Shown here piece by piece: positions 18,651 to 27,383 of a DNA stretch of 64,000 bases (positions are counted from its first letter, which is position 1; each line of letters begins with the position of its first letter). Origin of the DNA: Pelosinus fermentans. Lineage in GTDB: Bacteria > Bacillota > Negativicutes > DSM-13327. A program made the translations under genes and the position numbers. Under the pieces are notes generated by a model that saw nothing but the letters and a program-made list of their open reading frames with translations, was not told the origin of the DNA and did no database searches. The DNA lies in the NCBI GenBank assembly GCA_002434245.1, contig DJJR01000036.1, forward strand, positions 40,300-104,299, given 5' to 3'.

Positions 18651-19759
18651 AGTGTCAGGTAATTATAGAGGCAATGGATAAACTGGCGCCTAGGAGCTTG
18701 GCAGAAGATTGGGATAATGTGGGGCTGCTAGTTGGCAGTTCAGCCCAAACAATTCATAAGATACTAATCACCTTAGATGTAACAAAAGCAGTAGTGGAAC
18801 AAGCTGTAAAAGACAAAATCGATTTAATCATTGCTCATCATCCTGTTATATTTAAGAGCATCTCTGCCATAAGGACAGATTTACCCCAGGGGCAAATTTT
18901 ATCTGCTTTAATTAAAGCAGATATTGGAGTATATGCTGCTCATACGAATCTTGATACCGCCTCAGGAGGTGTGAATGATGTATTAGCAGATGCTTTTCAG
19001 TTGTGTGATGTGCGACCCCTTGCGGATAATTTTAGTGAAAAACTTTGTAAATTAGTCGTATTTGTTCCAGAAACCCATCGAGAAATTGTTGGAGATGCGA
19101 TAATGACGGCTGGAGCAGGACATATTGGTAATTATAGTCATTGTAGTTTTGCTGCTAATGGTATCGGCACATTTTTGCCTTTAGATGGTTCTAAACCATT
19201 TATCGGGCATGCTGGCAAGCTGGAGCATGTACAGGAAAGTCGCTTAGAAACGATTATGCCAGAGAAAGTTTACAAGTCAGTTGTTAAAGCAATGTTAAAA
19301 GTACATCCTTATGAAGAGGTTGCTTATGATGTATATCCGTTGATGAATTCTGGTGAAAAGCTAGGACTTGGGCGTGTTGGAAAGCTAGTGAGCCCTATCG
19401 TGCTTGCGGATTTTATTGAGCAGGTAAAATCTGCATTGGGAGTATCTGCTGTAAGTGTAGTAGGAGATCAAAATAAATTGATTAAAAAAGTAGCGGTGTG
19501 CGGTGGCGCAGGCGCTAGCTTATTACATAAGGCTGCATTTGCTGGAGCAGATGTCTTGGTAACAGGAGACGTAAAATATCACGAGGGACAAGATGCTGTT
19601 GCCCTTGGAATTTCAATTATTAATGCTGGTCATTTTGCCACAGAGCAGCCTGTGTTGTCTTATGTAGCAGAATATCTTAGCAAATGTGCTGCTGATGCAA
19701 AGTGGTCTGTAGATATTAAGGTTGACGAAATCAATAAAGACGTTTTTCAAAACTTTTAA
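18641..19759 (+). CDS. Nif3-like dinuclear metal-centre protein (YqfO family)
   Basis: 372 residues. The N-terminal Nif3/GTP cyclohydrolase I type 2-like half shows AEDWDNVGLLVG, IIAHHPVIF and AAHTNLDTA, with metal-binding His and Asp residues. A central PII-like insert (about residues 130-230) follows. The C-terminal half has VTGDVKYHEGQDA and NAGHFATEQPVL. Such proteins form toroidal hexamers; the biochemical role is poorly defined. The gene is coupled to trmK. Confidence 0.9.
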   Translation: MSVKCQVIIEAMDKLAPRSLAEDWDNVGLLVGSSAQTIHKILITLDVTKAVVEQAVKDKIDLIIAHHPVIFKSISAIRTDLPQGQILSALIKADIGVYAAHTNLDTASGGVNDVLADAFQLCDVRPLADNFSEKLCKLVVFVPETHREIVGDAIMTAGAGHIGNYSHCSFAANGIGTFLPLDGSKPFIGHAGKLEHVQESRLETIMPEKVYKSVVKAMLKVHPYEEVAYDVYPLMNSGEKLGLGRVGKLVSPIVLADFIEQVKSALGVSAVSVVGDQNKLIKKVAVCGGAGASLLHKAAFAGADVLVTGDVKYHEGQDAVALGISIINAGHFATEQPVLSYVAEYLSKCAADAKWSVDIKVDEINKDVFQNF

Positions 19760-19783
19760 TGATAGTAGCAATATATTAATTAT

Positions 19784-19813
19784 TTGACAAGGATGATGAA
19801 TATATGATATAAT
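19784..19813 (+). promoter_or_regulatory. promoter for RNase P RNA
   Basis: TTGACA (19784-19789), an 18-base spacer and TATAAT (19808-19813), about 28 bases before the RNA. Confidence 0.8.
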
Positions 19814-19839
19814 AAATTTCTTGTTAAGTGAATATAGTA

Positions 19840-20193
19840 TTGTGAGTAGGAAAGATGATCGCGGATGCCCATAAAGCATACGAGGAAAGTCCGAGCTCCA
19901 TAGGGCAGGGTGCTGGATAACGTCCAGCGAGGGCGACCTTAGGGAAAGTGCCATAGAAATGTAAACCGCCAGCTATGCTGGTAAGGATGGAACGGTGCGG
20001 TAAGAGCGCACCAGCAGCCAGGTGACTGGCTGGCTAGGTAAACCCCACCTGGAGCAAGACCAAATAGGGAAGGGATGAAGCTGCCCGCTGAACCTTCCGG
20101 GTTGCGTCGCTAGATCTGTCAGGTAACTGCCAGACTAGATAGATGATCATCACCGTGCAAGCGGTACAGAACTCGGCTTATTGATTACTCACA
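19840..20193 (+). ncRNA. rnpB: RNase P RNA
   Basis: About 350 bases. The ends pair as helix P1: GTGAGTA (19842-19848) with TACTCAC (20186-20192). The conserved core blocks are present: GAGGAAAGTCCGAGCTCC near 19881 and ACAGAACTCGGCTTA near 20166. This is the ribozyme that matures tRNA 5' ends, placed fittingly near a tRNA cluster. Helix architecture was not folded, so type A versus type B is not decided. Confidence 0.95.
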
Positions 20194-20207
20194 ATTTTAT
20201 TCAAATG

Positions 20208-20243
20208 AACCCTTTTTTATTTTGATATAAGAAAGGTTTTTTT
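20208..20243 (+). terminator. possible terminator after rnpB
   Basis: AACCCTTTTTT can pair imperfectly with AGAAAGGTT, followed by a T7 run. The stem is weak. Confidence 0.35.
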
Positions 20244-20311
20244 GCTTAATAAAAAGAGAATAATTATTAAGAGAAAAACGAATCGAAACGATAAAAAGTA
20301 TCCGACGAGTA

Positions 20312-20340
20312 TTGACTTTTAATTTGATATTTTCTATTAT
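20312..20340 (+). promoter_or_regulatory. promoter for trxA
   Basis: TTGACT (20312-20317), a 17-base spacer and TATTAT (20335-20340), about 70 bases before the trxA start. Confidence 0.7.
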
Positions 20341-20409
20341 ATAAGTAAGATCGTAATGAAAATTCAATAATAGTGAAATAATAAAATAAAATGTATTGGA
20401 GGTTACATA

Positions 20410-20733
20410 ATGAGTGTTTTAAATATTACAAGTGAAAGTGATTTTAAAGAAAAATTATCTCAATCAGGTAAACCTGTACTTGTAGATTTCTGGGCTTCTT
20501 GGTGCGGGCCATGTAAAATGGTTGCTCCGGAACTTGAAGCGGTTGGGTCAGAGTATGAAGGCAAAGCTGTTGTTGTAAAAGTTAATGTGGATGAACAACA
20601 GAAGCTGGCCAGTGAATACAATGTTATGGGAATTCCTACTTTGCTTCTCTTTAAAGATGGTGTAGAAGTCAATCGCATTGTGGGATATCGTCCACGCAAA
20701 GATTTAATGGATGCAATTGATAAAATAATCTGA
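20410..20733 (+). CDS. trxA: thioredoxin
   Basis: Cytoplasmic thioredoxin of 107 residues. The redox site is WCGPC (residues 31-35), preceded by VDFWAS. The cis-Pro loop is GIPTLLLFKDG. It reduces protein disulfides using thioredoxin reductase, which is not in this window. The gene is monocistronic, with its own promoter, a TTGGAGG ribosome site and a terminator. Confidence 0.97.
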   Translation: MSVLNITSESDFKEKLSQSGKPVLVDFWASWCGPCKMVAPELEAVGSEYEGKAVVVKVNVDEQQKLASEYNVMGIPTLLLFKDGVEVNRIVGYRPRKDLMDAIDKII

Positions 20734-20740
20734 AACTTTT

Positions 20741-20774
20741 AAAGAGGCTTCAAATGGCGAAGCCTCTTTTTTTA
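20741..20774 (+). terminator. terminator after trxA
   Basis: AAAGAGGCTTC (20741-20751) pairs with GAAGCCTCTTT (20759-20769), followed by T-rich sequence to 20774. Confidence 0.9.
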
Positions 20775-20955
20775 TAATCATATAGCATATTGTAGAAATT
20801 TATATTGTCTAAACCTTATTAATTTGCGATAATATGAAGAGGGATAGGATCATCCTATTTATGCTATGCCTAATTCTTATTAATATCAAGTTGCATGTTT
20901 TTTTATTGTAAAAGTATACTGTATTATAAATTCGTTATCCTGAAAGGAGTTATAT

Positions 20956-21954
20956 ATGATTATCTCATGGAATACTACCCAGGTCTGTAATATTAGCTGT
21001 CTGCACTGCTATCGTGATGCAGGAAAGAAAAGACCTGATGAACTAAGTACAGAAGCAGGCAAAAAATTATTAGATGAAATGAAACGTGCTGGCTTTAAAA
21101 TTATTATTTTAAGTGGTGGCGAGCCGTTGATGCGTCCTGATATTTATGAATTAATTTCTTATGCTAAAAGTATTGGCTTAAGACCAGTACTTGGTACAAA
21201 TGGAATTTTAATTACTAAGGAAGTAGCTATAAAACTTAAAGAAGCTGGACTTGGCGCAGCTGGCATCAGCCTTGATAGCCGCGATAAAAATGTCCATGAT
21301 AAGTTTCGTCAGTCCGAAGGAGCTTGGGATAAAACCATTGCGGCGATGAAGGCTTGTCGTGAAGTTGGACTTCTTTTCCAGATTCATACAACTATCACAA
21401 CTTGGAATGAAAAAGAAGTTACTGATATTACAGATTTAGCTGTTGAAATAGGGGCGATGGCTCACCATATTTTCTTCTTAGTTCCTACTGGCAGAGGAAA
21501 AGATATTGAAGATACAACATTAAAAACAGAGCAATATGAAGCTGTATTAACACGGATTTTGGAAAAGCAAAAAGAGGTACCGATTGAACTTAAACCTACC
21601 TGCGCTCCTCAGTTTATGCGTATTGCAAAGGAGCGTAATATTCCAATGCGCTTTACCAGAGGTTGTTTGGCAGGTACGGCTTATTGTGTAATCTTACCAA
21701 ATGGCGATGTTCAAGCTTGTCCATATTTACCGATCAAAATTGGTAACGTAAAAGAAACCGATTTTGATGCAATATGGCGTGATAGCGAGATGTTTAATCG
21801 ATTGAGACATGAGCCGCTAAAAGGTGGCTGTGGAACCTGTGGTTATGATGGTATATGCGGTGGCTGCAGGGCTCGGGCATATTATTACTATGATGGCGAC
21901 TATATGGCAGAAGAGCCATGGTGTAATCGTGGAGTTAGAGAAGAGAAGAAATAA
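20956..21954 (+). CDS. radical SAM/SPASM protein, AhbD/NirJ2-like (haem biosynthesis family)
   Basis: 332 residues. The radical SAM cluster motif is CNISCLHC (Cys 11, 15, 18), followed by SGGEPLMRPD. A C-terminal auxiliary-cluster region has the pattern CGTCGYDGICGGCRARAYY and ends near EEPWC. This resembles AhbD/NirJ2 proteins, which decarboxylate Fe-coproporphyrin to haem in the siroheme-dependent pathway, or make related tetrapyrroles. No other ahb genes are in the window. It stands just before a hydrogenase operon that needs b-type haem. Assignment within the SPASM family is by resemblance only. AAAGGAG precedes the ATG. Confidence 0.72.
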   Translation: MIISWNTTQVCNISCLHCYRDAGKKRPDELSTEAGKKLLDEMKRAGFKIIILSGGEPLMRPDIYELISYAKSIGLRPVLGTNGILITKEVAIKLKEAGLGAAGISLDSRDKNVHDKFRQSEGAWDKTIAAMKACREVGLLFQIHTTITTWNEKEVTDITDLAVEIGAMAHHIFFLVPTGRGKDIEDTTLKTEQYEAVLTRILEKQKEVPIELKPTCAPQFMRIAKERNIPMRFTRGCLAGTAYCVILPNGDVQACPYLPIKIGNVKETDFDAIWRDSEMFNRLRHEPLKGGCGTCGYDGICGGCRARAYYYYDGDYMAEEPWCNRGVREEKK

Positions 21955-21974
21955 AACTTTTATCTGCGTTTATT

Positions 21975-22006
21975 AAGACTTGGCGCATAGGCGCCAAGTC
22001 TTCTTG
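21975..22006 (+). terminator. hairpin between the radical SAM gene and the hydrogenase operon
   Basis: AAGACTTGGCGC (21975-21986) and GCGCCAAGTCTT (21991-22002) form a perfect 12-base-pair stem with an ATAG loop. The following bases (CTTGTAAAA) are poor in T, so termination may be incomplete and some transcription may run into the hydrogenase genes. Confidence 0.5.
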
Positions 22007-22027
22007 TAAAATGAGAGGGGGATAATT

Positions 22028-23125
22028 GTGAAAGATGTGGAATCTTTATGGGACTTATTTCAAAAAAGAAATGTAAGCCGGCGAAACTTCTTAAAAACTT
22101 GTGTCACAATAACTGGGATTTTAGGATTATCGCCAAGTCTAATTTCGGACGTGGTGTCTGCCGCAGAGAAGCAGCCGCTAGTCCCCGTTATTTGGTTGCA
22201 TGGACATGAGTGTACGGGATGTGATGAAGCCTTCATTCGTTCCCAAAGCCCATTTGCATCAGATGTTCTTTTAAATATGATTTCTATGGAGTACATGGAT
22301 GTTTTAGCTGCTGCTGCAGGTGAGCCGTTAGAGCATCATTTGCAAGAGGTTATGAAGAAATATAATGGTAAGTATTTGTTGGCAGTGGAAGGTGCAGTGC
22401 CTTTAAATGATGATGGCATCCATTGTATGGTTGGGGGTAAAACCTTTGTACATAATCTTAAAGAGGTAGCTAAAGGAGCTGCTGCAATTATTGAAGTTGG
22501 TTCATGTGCAGCTTGGGGAGGGATTCAGGCTGCAAAGCCAAATCCTACAAAATCCGTATCTGTTAGTGATGTTGTTAGTGGAAAAACCATTATTAAAGTA
22601 CCGGGATGCCCGCCGATTCCAGAAGTGATTACGGGTGTGATTATGCATTATACGTTATATGGACAGATTCCACCTCTTGATAGTAAAGGGAGACCCAAAC
22701 AGTTTTTTGGCAATCGAATTCATGACACTTGCTATCGTCGTCCTTTTTTTGATTCAGGTATGTTTGTGGAAAAGTTTGATGATGCGGCAAGTAAAGCTGG
22801 TTGGTGTTTGTATAAGGTAGGGTGCCGTGGACCAGAAACTTACAATTCATGTGGAAATCTGCGTTGGTGGAATGGACTTTCTTATCCGATCCAATCAGGT
22901 GCACCTTGTATAGGTTGCTCTGCTAATAATTTTTGGGACAATGATCCCTTTTATAATCGTATGCCCAATATTCCTGTTCCCAATGCAATTGTGAATGCTG
23001 ATCAAGTCGGAATCGTAGCAGCAGGAGCACTTACGGCTGGAGTGGTTATCCATGGTGCACTTTCTACGATTCAACATAAAAGGCATCATAAAGAAACCCA
23101 TGAAACAGAAAATGATAATGAATAA
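22028..23125 (+). CDS. hyaA: [NiFe] hydrogenase small subunit (HyaA/HupS type)
   Basis: Electron-transfer subunit of 365 residues that carries the Fe-S clusters of a membrane-bound uptake-type hydrogenase. A twin-arginine signal SRRNFLKTC lies at about residue 17. Cluster ligands are visible: HGHECTGCDEAF, GSCAAWGG, VPGCPP, then CGNLRWWNG and PCIGCSANNFWD. A C-terminal hydrophobic anchor and a His-rich tail follow. The Tat signal places it outside the cytoplasmic membrane, so in a diderm it would face the periplasm. GTG 22028 follows GAGGGGG. Confidence 0.93.
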   Translation: MKDVESLWDLFQKRNVSRRNFLKTCVTITGILGLSPSLISDVVSAAEKQPLVPVIWLHGHECTGCDEAFIRSQSPFASDVLLNMISMEYMDVLAAAAGEPLEHHLQEVMKKYNGKYLLAVEGAVPLNDDGIHCMVGGKTFVHNLKEVAKGAAAIIEVGSCAAWGGIQAAKPNPTKSVSVSDVVSGKTIIKVPGCPPIPEVITGVIMHYTLYGQIPPLDSKGRPKQFFGNRIHDTCYRRPFFDSGMFVEKFDDAASKAGWCLYKVGCRGPETYNSCGNLRWWNGLSYPIQSGAPCIGCSANNFWDNDPFYNRMPNIPVPNAIVNADQVGIVAAGALTAGVVIHGALSTIQHKRHHKETHETENDNE

Positions 23126-23152
23126 TGCATATGTATGTGAGGAGGATGCCTT

Positions 23153-25051
23153 GTGAAACGTGTTGTTGTTGATCCAGTAAATCGAATAGAGGGTCATTTG
23201 CGGTTAGAAGTAGTTGTTGATGAAGCTACAGGTAAGGTGCAAGAAGCATTATCTAGTGGTACTGCATGGCGCGGTATCGAATTGATTCTTAAAGATCGAG
23301 ATCCTAGAGATGCATGGGCCTTTGCTCAACGAATTTGTGGTGTATGCACCACCATCCATTCTTTAAGCTGCTTGCGGGCTGTAGAGGATGCTTTGGGTAT
23401 TGAAATCCCTAAAAATGCCAACTATATTCGAAATATTATTGAAGCGACGCAAATGGTACATGACCATATTGTACATTTCTATCATTTGCATGCATTGGAC
23501 TGGGTTAGTCCTGTAGCGGCTTTAAAAGCAGATCCAGCTGCGACAGCAGCGCTGCAAAATACAGTACTAGAGAAGTATAATCTGAATGTGAAAGGTCCTA
23601 TTGAATTTGATACAGAAGCATATCCTAAAGAATTTCCTAAGGCTACGACTGTGTATTTTCGAAGCATTCAAGATAAAATTAAAAAAATTGTGGATAGTGG
23701 TCAATTAGGTATTTTTTCTGCACAGTGGTGGGATCATCCCGATTATGATGTTTTGCCGCCAGAAGTTCATTTGATGGCAGTTTCTCATTACTTAAATATG
23801 CTTGATAGACAAAGGGATATCGTTACTTCTCATGTTGTTTTTGGTGGTAAAAATCCTCATCCTCACTATGTAGTTGGCGGTATGCCTTGTTCTATCTCTA
23901 TGAATGATATGAATGCGCCAATTAATACGGAACGTTTAGCAGTGGTTGATGCATCTATTAATATGACCATTGCTTTGAATAATTATTTTTACATACCCGA
24001 TGTACTTGCTATTGGTGAGATCTATGTTAAACAGGGTTATATTGATGGTGGTGGTTTGGCAAAAGAACGAGTAATTGGCTTTGGTGATTATCCTGATGAA
24101 AAATATTCAGGAACTTCCAATGGCGATTTTCATAATAATTTACTGCTGCGTTCAGATGGAGTGGTAGAAAATTTTGTTCAAGGTGTAGATAAAGCAATAT
24201 TTTATCCTTTTGAAGCCAAAGATCTTTCCGATCCCGATGTATTAACAGAAGGGGTTGAACATTCTTGGTATGATTACCCTGAAAAAGATAAAGATTTACA
24301 TCCATGGAATGGTGTGACCAATCCTAAGTTTACTGGACCTAAAGAAGGGAGTAAAACGGATTGGAAGTATCTTGATGAGAATGGTAAATATTCTTGGATA
24401 AAGACGCCTAAATGGAGAGGGAAAATGGCTGAGGTTGGACCTCTGTCTCGTTATATTATTGTATACACAAAGGTGAAACAAGGAATTATTACAGAGCCTA
24501 CTTGGGTGGAAAAAATGATGGTTGATCAAGTAGATGCAGTATCTAACATGTTAAATCTACCACCAGAAAAATGGTTGTTATCCACGGTTGGCCGTACGGC
24601 AGCAAGAGGATTGGAATCACAAGTAATGGGATATATTAGTAAATATTATCTTGATAAATTAATAAACAATATTAAAGCTGGTGATACTTCCGTTGCGAAT
24701 ACGGATAAATGGGAGCCTAGTACTTGGCCGAAAGAGGCTAGAGGCGTAGGGCTTGTAGAAGCACCTCGTGGCGCATTGAGTCATTGGGTGATTATTAAAG
24801 ATGGAAAAATTGATAATTATCAAGCTGTTGTACCATCTACGTGGAATGCGTGCCCGAGAGATAGCAAATCTGGTTATGGTGCCTATGAAACAAGTATGAT
24901 GGATACTAAGGTAAAAATTGCAGATAAACCATTAGAAATCTTAAAAGTTATTCATTCATTTGATCCTTGTCTGGCCTGTGCTACTCATTTATATGATGCT
25001 TCTGGGCGTGAGCTAACGGTTGTGCATAGTGATCCTTATTTGAGACTTTAG
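23153..25051 (+). CDS. hyaB: [NiFe] hydrogenase large subunit (HyaB/HupL type)
   Basis: Catalytic subunit of 632 residues that binds the Ni-Fe centre. The nickel ligands are RICGVC (Cys 62 and 65) near the start and DPCLACATH (Cys 606 and 609, His 612) near the end. A maturation protease is expected to cut after His 612, removing a 20-residue tail. It has no signal of its own and would be exported with HyaA. GTG 23153 follows GAGGAGG. It is somewhat longer than the roughly 600 residues of E. coli HyaB. Confidence 0.95.
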   Translation: MKRVVVDPVNRIEGHLRLEVVVDEATGKVQEALSSGTAWRGIELILKDRDPRDAWAFAQRICGVCTTIHSLSCLRAVEDALGIEIPKNANYIRNIIEATQMVHDHIVHFYHLHALDWVSPVAALKADPAATAALQNTVLEKYNLNVKGPIEFDTEAYPKEFPKATTVYFRSIQDKIKKIVDSGQLGIFSAQWWDHPDYDVLPPEVHLMAVSHYLNMLDRQRDIVTSHVVFGGKNPHPHYVVGGMPCSISMNDMNAPINTERLAVVDASINMTIALNNYFYIPDVLAIGEIYVKQGYIDGGGLAKERVIGFGDYPDEKYSGTSNGDFHNNLLLRSDGVVENFVQGVDKAIFYPFEAKDLSDPDVLTEGVEHSWYDYPEKDKDLHPWNGVTNPKFTGPKEGSKTDWKYLDENGKYSWIKTPKWRGKMAEVGPLSRYIIVYTKVKQGIITEPTWVEKMMVDQVDAVSNMLNLPPEKWLLSTVGRTAARGLESQVMGYISKYYLDKLINNIKAGDTSVANTDKWEPSTWPKEARGVGLVEAPRGALSHWVIIKDGKIDNYQAVVPSTWNACPRDSKSGYGAYETSMMDTKVKIADKPLEILKVIHSFDPCLACATHLYDASGRELTVVHSDPYLRL

Positions 25052-25077
25052 GAATTGGTAGGTAAGGGGGAAGTATA

Positions 25078-25779
25078 GTGAAAGTTCGTACTGTAGCAGT
25101 TTATTACGTTTTTACCATTTGGACGAGAATCTTTCATTGGTTAATGGTAGGTGCTATTGCGGTTTTATTCTGCACAGGCTTATACATTGGGAATCCTTTT
25201 TACATTGGTAGCCAAGGGGTAGAGCCAACTTTTGCGGTTAGTAATTGGGCGTCAATGTCAACCATTCGTTTTATTCATTTTGCTGCAGCTTACATACTGA
25301 TGGCATCGTTTATATTTCGAGTTTATGGTTTTATCCTTCACAGAGGAGACCGTATGTTACCTAAGCCTTGGACAAAATTATTCTGGACAGGTATGGTAGA
25401 TATGGGGTTACATTACAGCTTTTTGCGCTCTGAGCATCGTCCTTATCTAAGAAATTCAATGGCGCGTGCAGGATACGGCGGAGTGTATGGTATGATATTT
25501 TTGGAAGCTTTTACTGGTTTTGCTATGTATGGTCAGATTAATCCTAATAGCTGGTTATCCAAATTATTTGGACCTCTTAATCATTTGCTTGTGGATGAAT
25601 ATATTGTTCATATCATTCATCATTACGTAGCATGGATGATCATTTTATTTGTAATTATTCATGTGTATATGGCAACAAGAGCTGATATGAGTGAAAAATA
25701 TGGTGAAATATCGGCTATGTTCTCGGGTGTTAAATTCTATGATAAAGAACCTGATGACGTGGGAGATCTTAAAGAATGA
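25078..25779 (+). CDS. hyaC: [NiFe] hydrogenase cytochrome b subunit (HyaC type)
   Basis: Membrane di-haem cytochrome b of 233 residues with four predicted helices. Candidate haem-ligand histidines occur in RIFHWLMVGAIA, IHFAAAYILM and a His-rich HIIHHYVAWM segment. It passes electrons from the HyaAB Fe-S clusters to the quinone pool. GTG 25078 follows AAGGGGG. It overlaps hyaD by four bases. Confidence 0.93.
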   Translation: MKVRTVAVYYVFTIWTRIFHWLMVGAIAVLFCTGLYIGNPFYIGSQGVEPTFAVSNWASMSTIRFIHFAAAYILMASFIFRVYGFILHRGDRMLPKPWTKLFWTGMVDMGLHYSFLRSEHRPYLRNSMARAGYGGVYGMIFLEAFTGFAMYGQINPNSWLSKLFGPLNHLLVDEYIVHIIHHYVAWMIILFVIIHVYMATRADMSEKYGEISAMFSGVKFYDKEPDDVGDLKE

Positions 25780-26261
25780 AACAGATCACGGTTTTAGGGG
25801 TTGGCAATATATTAATGCAGGATGAGGGGTTTGGTGTTAGAGTTGTAGAACAACTTTTAAAACAATACTCCTTTCCTCAAAACGTTCAGATCTTAGATGG
25901 CGGCACACTTGGCATGGAGTTGCTAAGGTTTTTAATTGAGACAGATAAATTGATTTTGGTAGATGCGGTAGCTGGAAGTTTGCCGTCAGGATCTCTGTAT
26001 CATTTTCAAAACAATGAGGTTAAAGCATATTTTAAAGAAAAAGTATCTATGCATGAGCTTGGTATCCAAGATGTCTTAGCGATATTGGATGTAATGGAAA
26101 AACCTGTACAAGAAATTAGGATATTGGGAGTCCAGCCATTGACAATTGATATTGGATTGGAAATGACACCTATTGTAGCTGAAAAAGTAGATGTAATAAT
26201 AGAGCAGATATTGCTAGTGCTCCATGAATGGCAAATAGAGGTTGTGAAATTTGATGAGTAA
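25776..26261 (+). CDS. hyaD: hydrogenase maturation protease (HyaD/HupD family)
   Basis: Nickel-dependent endopeptidase of 161 residues that trims the C-terminal tail of the large subunit after Ni insertion. Family features are VLGVGNILMQDEGFGVRVV, with the metal-binding Glu or Asp, then LDGGTLGMELL and a conserved His in SMHELGIQD. It overlaps hyaC and the next gene, so stoichiometric co-translation is likely. Confidence 0.93.
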   Translation: MKQITVLGVGNILMQDEGFGVRVVEQLLKQYSFPQNVQILDGGTLGMELLRFLIETDKLILVDAVAGSLPSGSLYHFQNNEVKAYFKEKVSMHELGIQDVLAILDVMEKPVQEIRILGVQPLTIDIGLEMTPIVAEKVDVIIEQILLVLHEWQIEVVKFDE

Positions 26262-26637
26262 GGAAATAAATCAATCGCCAAAAGCGAGAGCGATATTGTT
26301 TGAAATTTATGGTGCGTTGCAGCGTTTTATTGATACTGGTGAAACATGGAGTATCTTCATTAATAAAATGTCTCTTGCCTCAGAGGAACGACAAGAAATC
26401 CGTGATTTTCTTGGGATAGGTCATATTAAGATTGATTTGTTAGATAGTGCTGAAGCAGCTGAGTGGATAGAGAGTGGTATTTCGGGGATCTGGTATGGGG
26501 TACATTATGATCAGACGAAGAATCCTATCCTGGAGACTGTTGAAATTGGAAGATTTCCTCAGATCGCTTCTTCGCAAATGGAAGATGTATATAGAAGTTT
26601 TAAAAAATTACAAATTGGATTAGATTATAGGGAATGA
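26254..26637 (+). CDS. HupH/HyaF C-terminal-domain hydrogenase assembly protein
   Basis: 127 residues matching the C-terminal domain of HupH/HyaF proteins, which help mature the small subunit or its Fe-S clusters. Support includes GISGIWYGVHYD and the operon position. It is much shorter than full HupH (about 280 residues), so it is a stand-alone C-terminal domain. ATG 26254 overlaps the end of hyaD by eight bases. No hypA-F genes are in the window, so cofactor assembly must be encoded elsewhere. Confidence 0.75.
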   Translation: MSKEINQSPKARAILFEIYGALQRFIDTGETWSIFINKMSLASEERQEIRDFLGIGHIKIDLLDSAEAAEWIESGISGIWYGVHYDQTKNPILETVEIGRFPQIASSQMEDVYRSFKKLQIGLDYRE

Positions 26638-26674
26638 GGAGCTCATGAAGGCTTTTCGTTCCCTGTTTCTTTCA
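26629..26674 (+). terminator. possible terminator of the hydrogenase operon
   Basis: AGGGAATGA (26629-26637) pairs with TCGTTCCCT (26656-26664) with one wobble, followed by GTTTCTTTC. The stem begins inside the last codons of the operon. Confidence 0.42.
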
Positions 26675-26749
26675 TTTATATTTTTTACTTAATGGATAAA
26701 GTAGAATGCTTTTTTGTATACTAAGATTGAAAAAAAAGGAGGTGAACTC

Positions 26750-26905
26750 ATGTTAGCTGGTGTAAAATGTACGGTTTCAAATTGTAAATATTGGAAGAAT
26801 GGTGAACACTGTGATGCTTCTGCAATTGAGGTAAATGTGGATGGTGGGGGCAAAGCTGCTAATCAAAGTGAGCAAACAAACTGTAAAACCTTTTATCAAA
26901 AATGA
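26750..26905 (+). CDS. DUF1540 small cysteine protein
   Basis: 51 residues with four cysteines: VKCTVSNCKYW, then HCDASAIEV and TNCKTFYQ. That spacing matches the DUF1540 motif, a probable metal-binding domain common in spore-forming Firmicutes. ATG 26750 is chosen for its strong AAGGAGGTG ribosome site; an upstream in-frame ATG has none. Function unknown. Confidence 0.82.
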   Translation: MLAGVKCTVSNCKYWKNGEHCDASAIEVNVDGGGKAANQSEQTNCKTFYQK

Positions 26906-26920
26906 TCATAGTCATTGGGT

Positions 26921-26950
26921 AAAACCTGGTATAATCCAGGTTTTATTTTT
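26921..26950 (+). terminator. terminator after the DUF1540 gene
   Basis: AAAACCTGG (26921-26929) pairs with CCAGGTTTT (26936-26944), followed by ATTTTT. Confidence 0.85.
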
Positions 26951-27005
26951 ACCATGGTATACATCTTTCTTAAACTTCATATTAATTATGGAGGGGTGAG
27001 GGAGT

Positions 27006-27308
27006 ATGAATATTAAAAATTTATATGTGGTATATACGCAGGATCATAAAAAAGAAAAGATTAAGATCGAAGAATATCGGATAAATCAGGAAACTGGTCA
27101 TAATGAGCTATTATTCACTATGGGGAATGAAAAGACTTGGGTTGATGCTCATGAGGTTGTGCTATATAGGGATCAAGGCAGTGTGTTTTGCTGGAAAGAT
27201 CACCATGAAGGAATGTATATCGAACTAAATGAGACGAATTTAGTATGTCCTGTATGTGGATGGTGGAAATGCAGTCATTGTGGCTCATGCTATTGTAATA
27301 AATCCTAA
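27006..27308 (+). CDS. unknown protein with C-terminal Cys-rich knuckle
   Basis: 100 residues that I do not recognise. The first 75 are a mixed alpha/beta-like region (YVVYTQDHKKEKIKIEEYRI). The tail CPVCGWWKCSHCGSCYCNK has six cysteines in 18 residues and looks like a compact zinc or Fe-S site. GGAGGGG precedes the ATG. It lies between a DUF1540 gene and aroH without an obvious partner. Confidence 0.65.
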   Translation: MNIKNLYVVYTQDHKKEKIKIEEYRINQETGHNELLFTMGNEKTWVDAHEVVLYRDQGSVFCWKDHHEGMYIELNETNLVCPVCGWWKCSHCGSCYCNKS

Positions 27309-27383
27309 CCTTTGTATAATGTATAGAGGATATAAAGCAGTTTATATAGAATCATTTATATCTAAAATGTAATAACAGAGAGG

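Noticed and set aside
19613..19954. 113-residue minus-strand frame
   Set aside because: It overlaps the Nif3-family gene end and the conserved 5' part of RNase P RNA, with no ribosome site.
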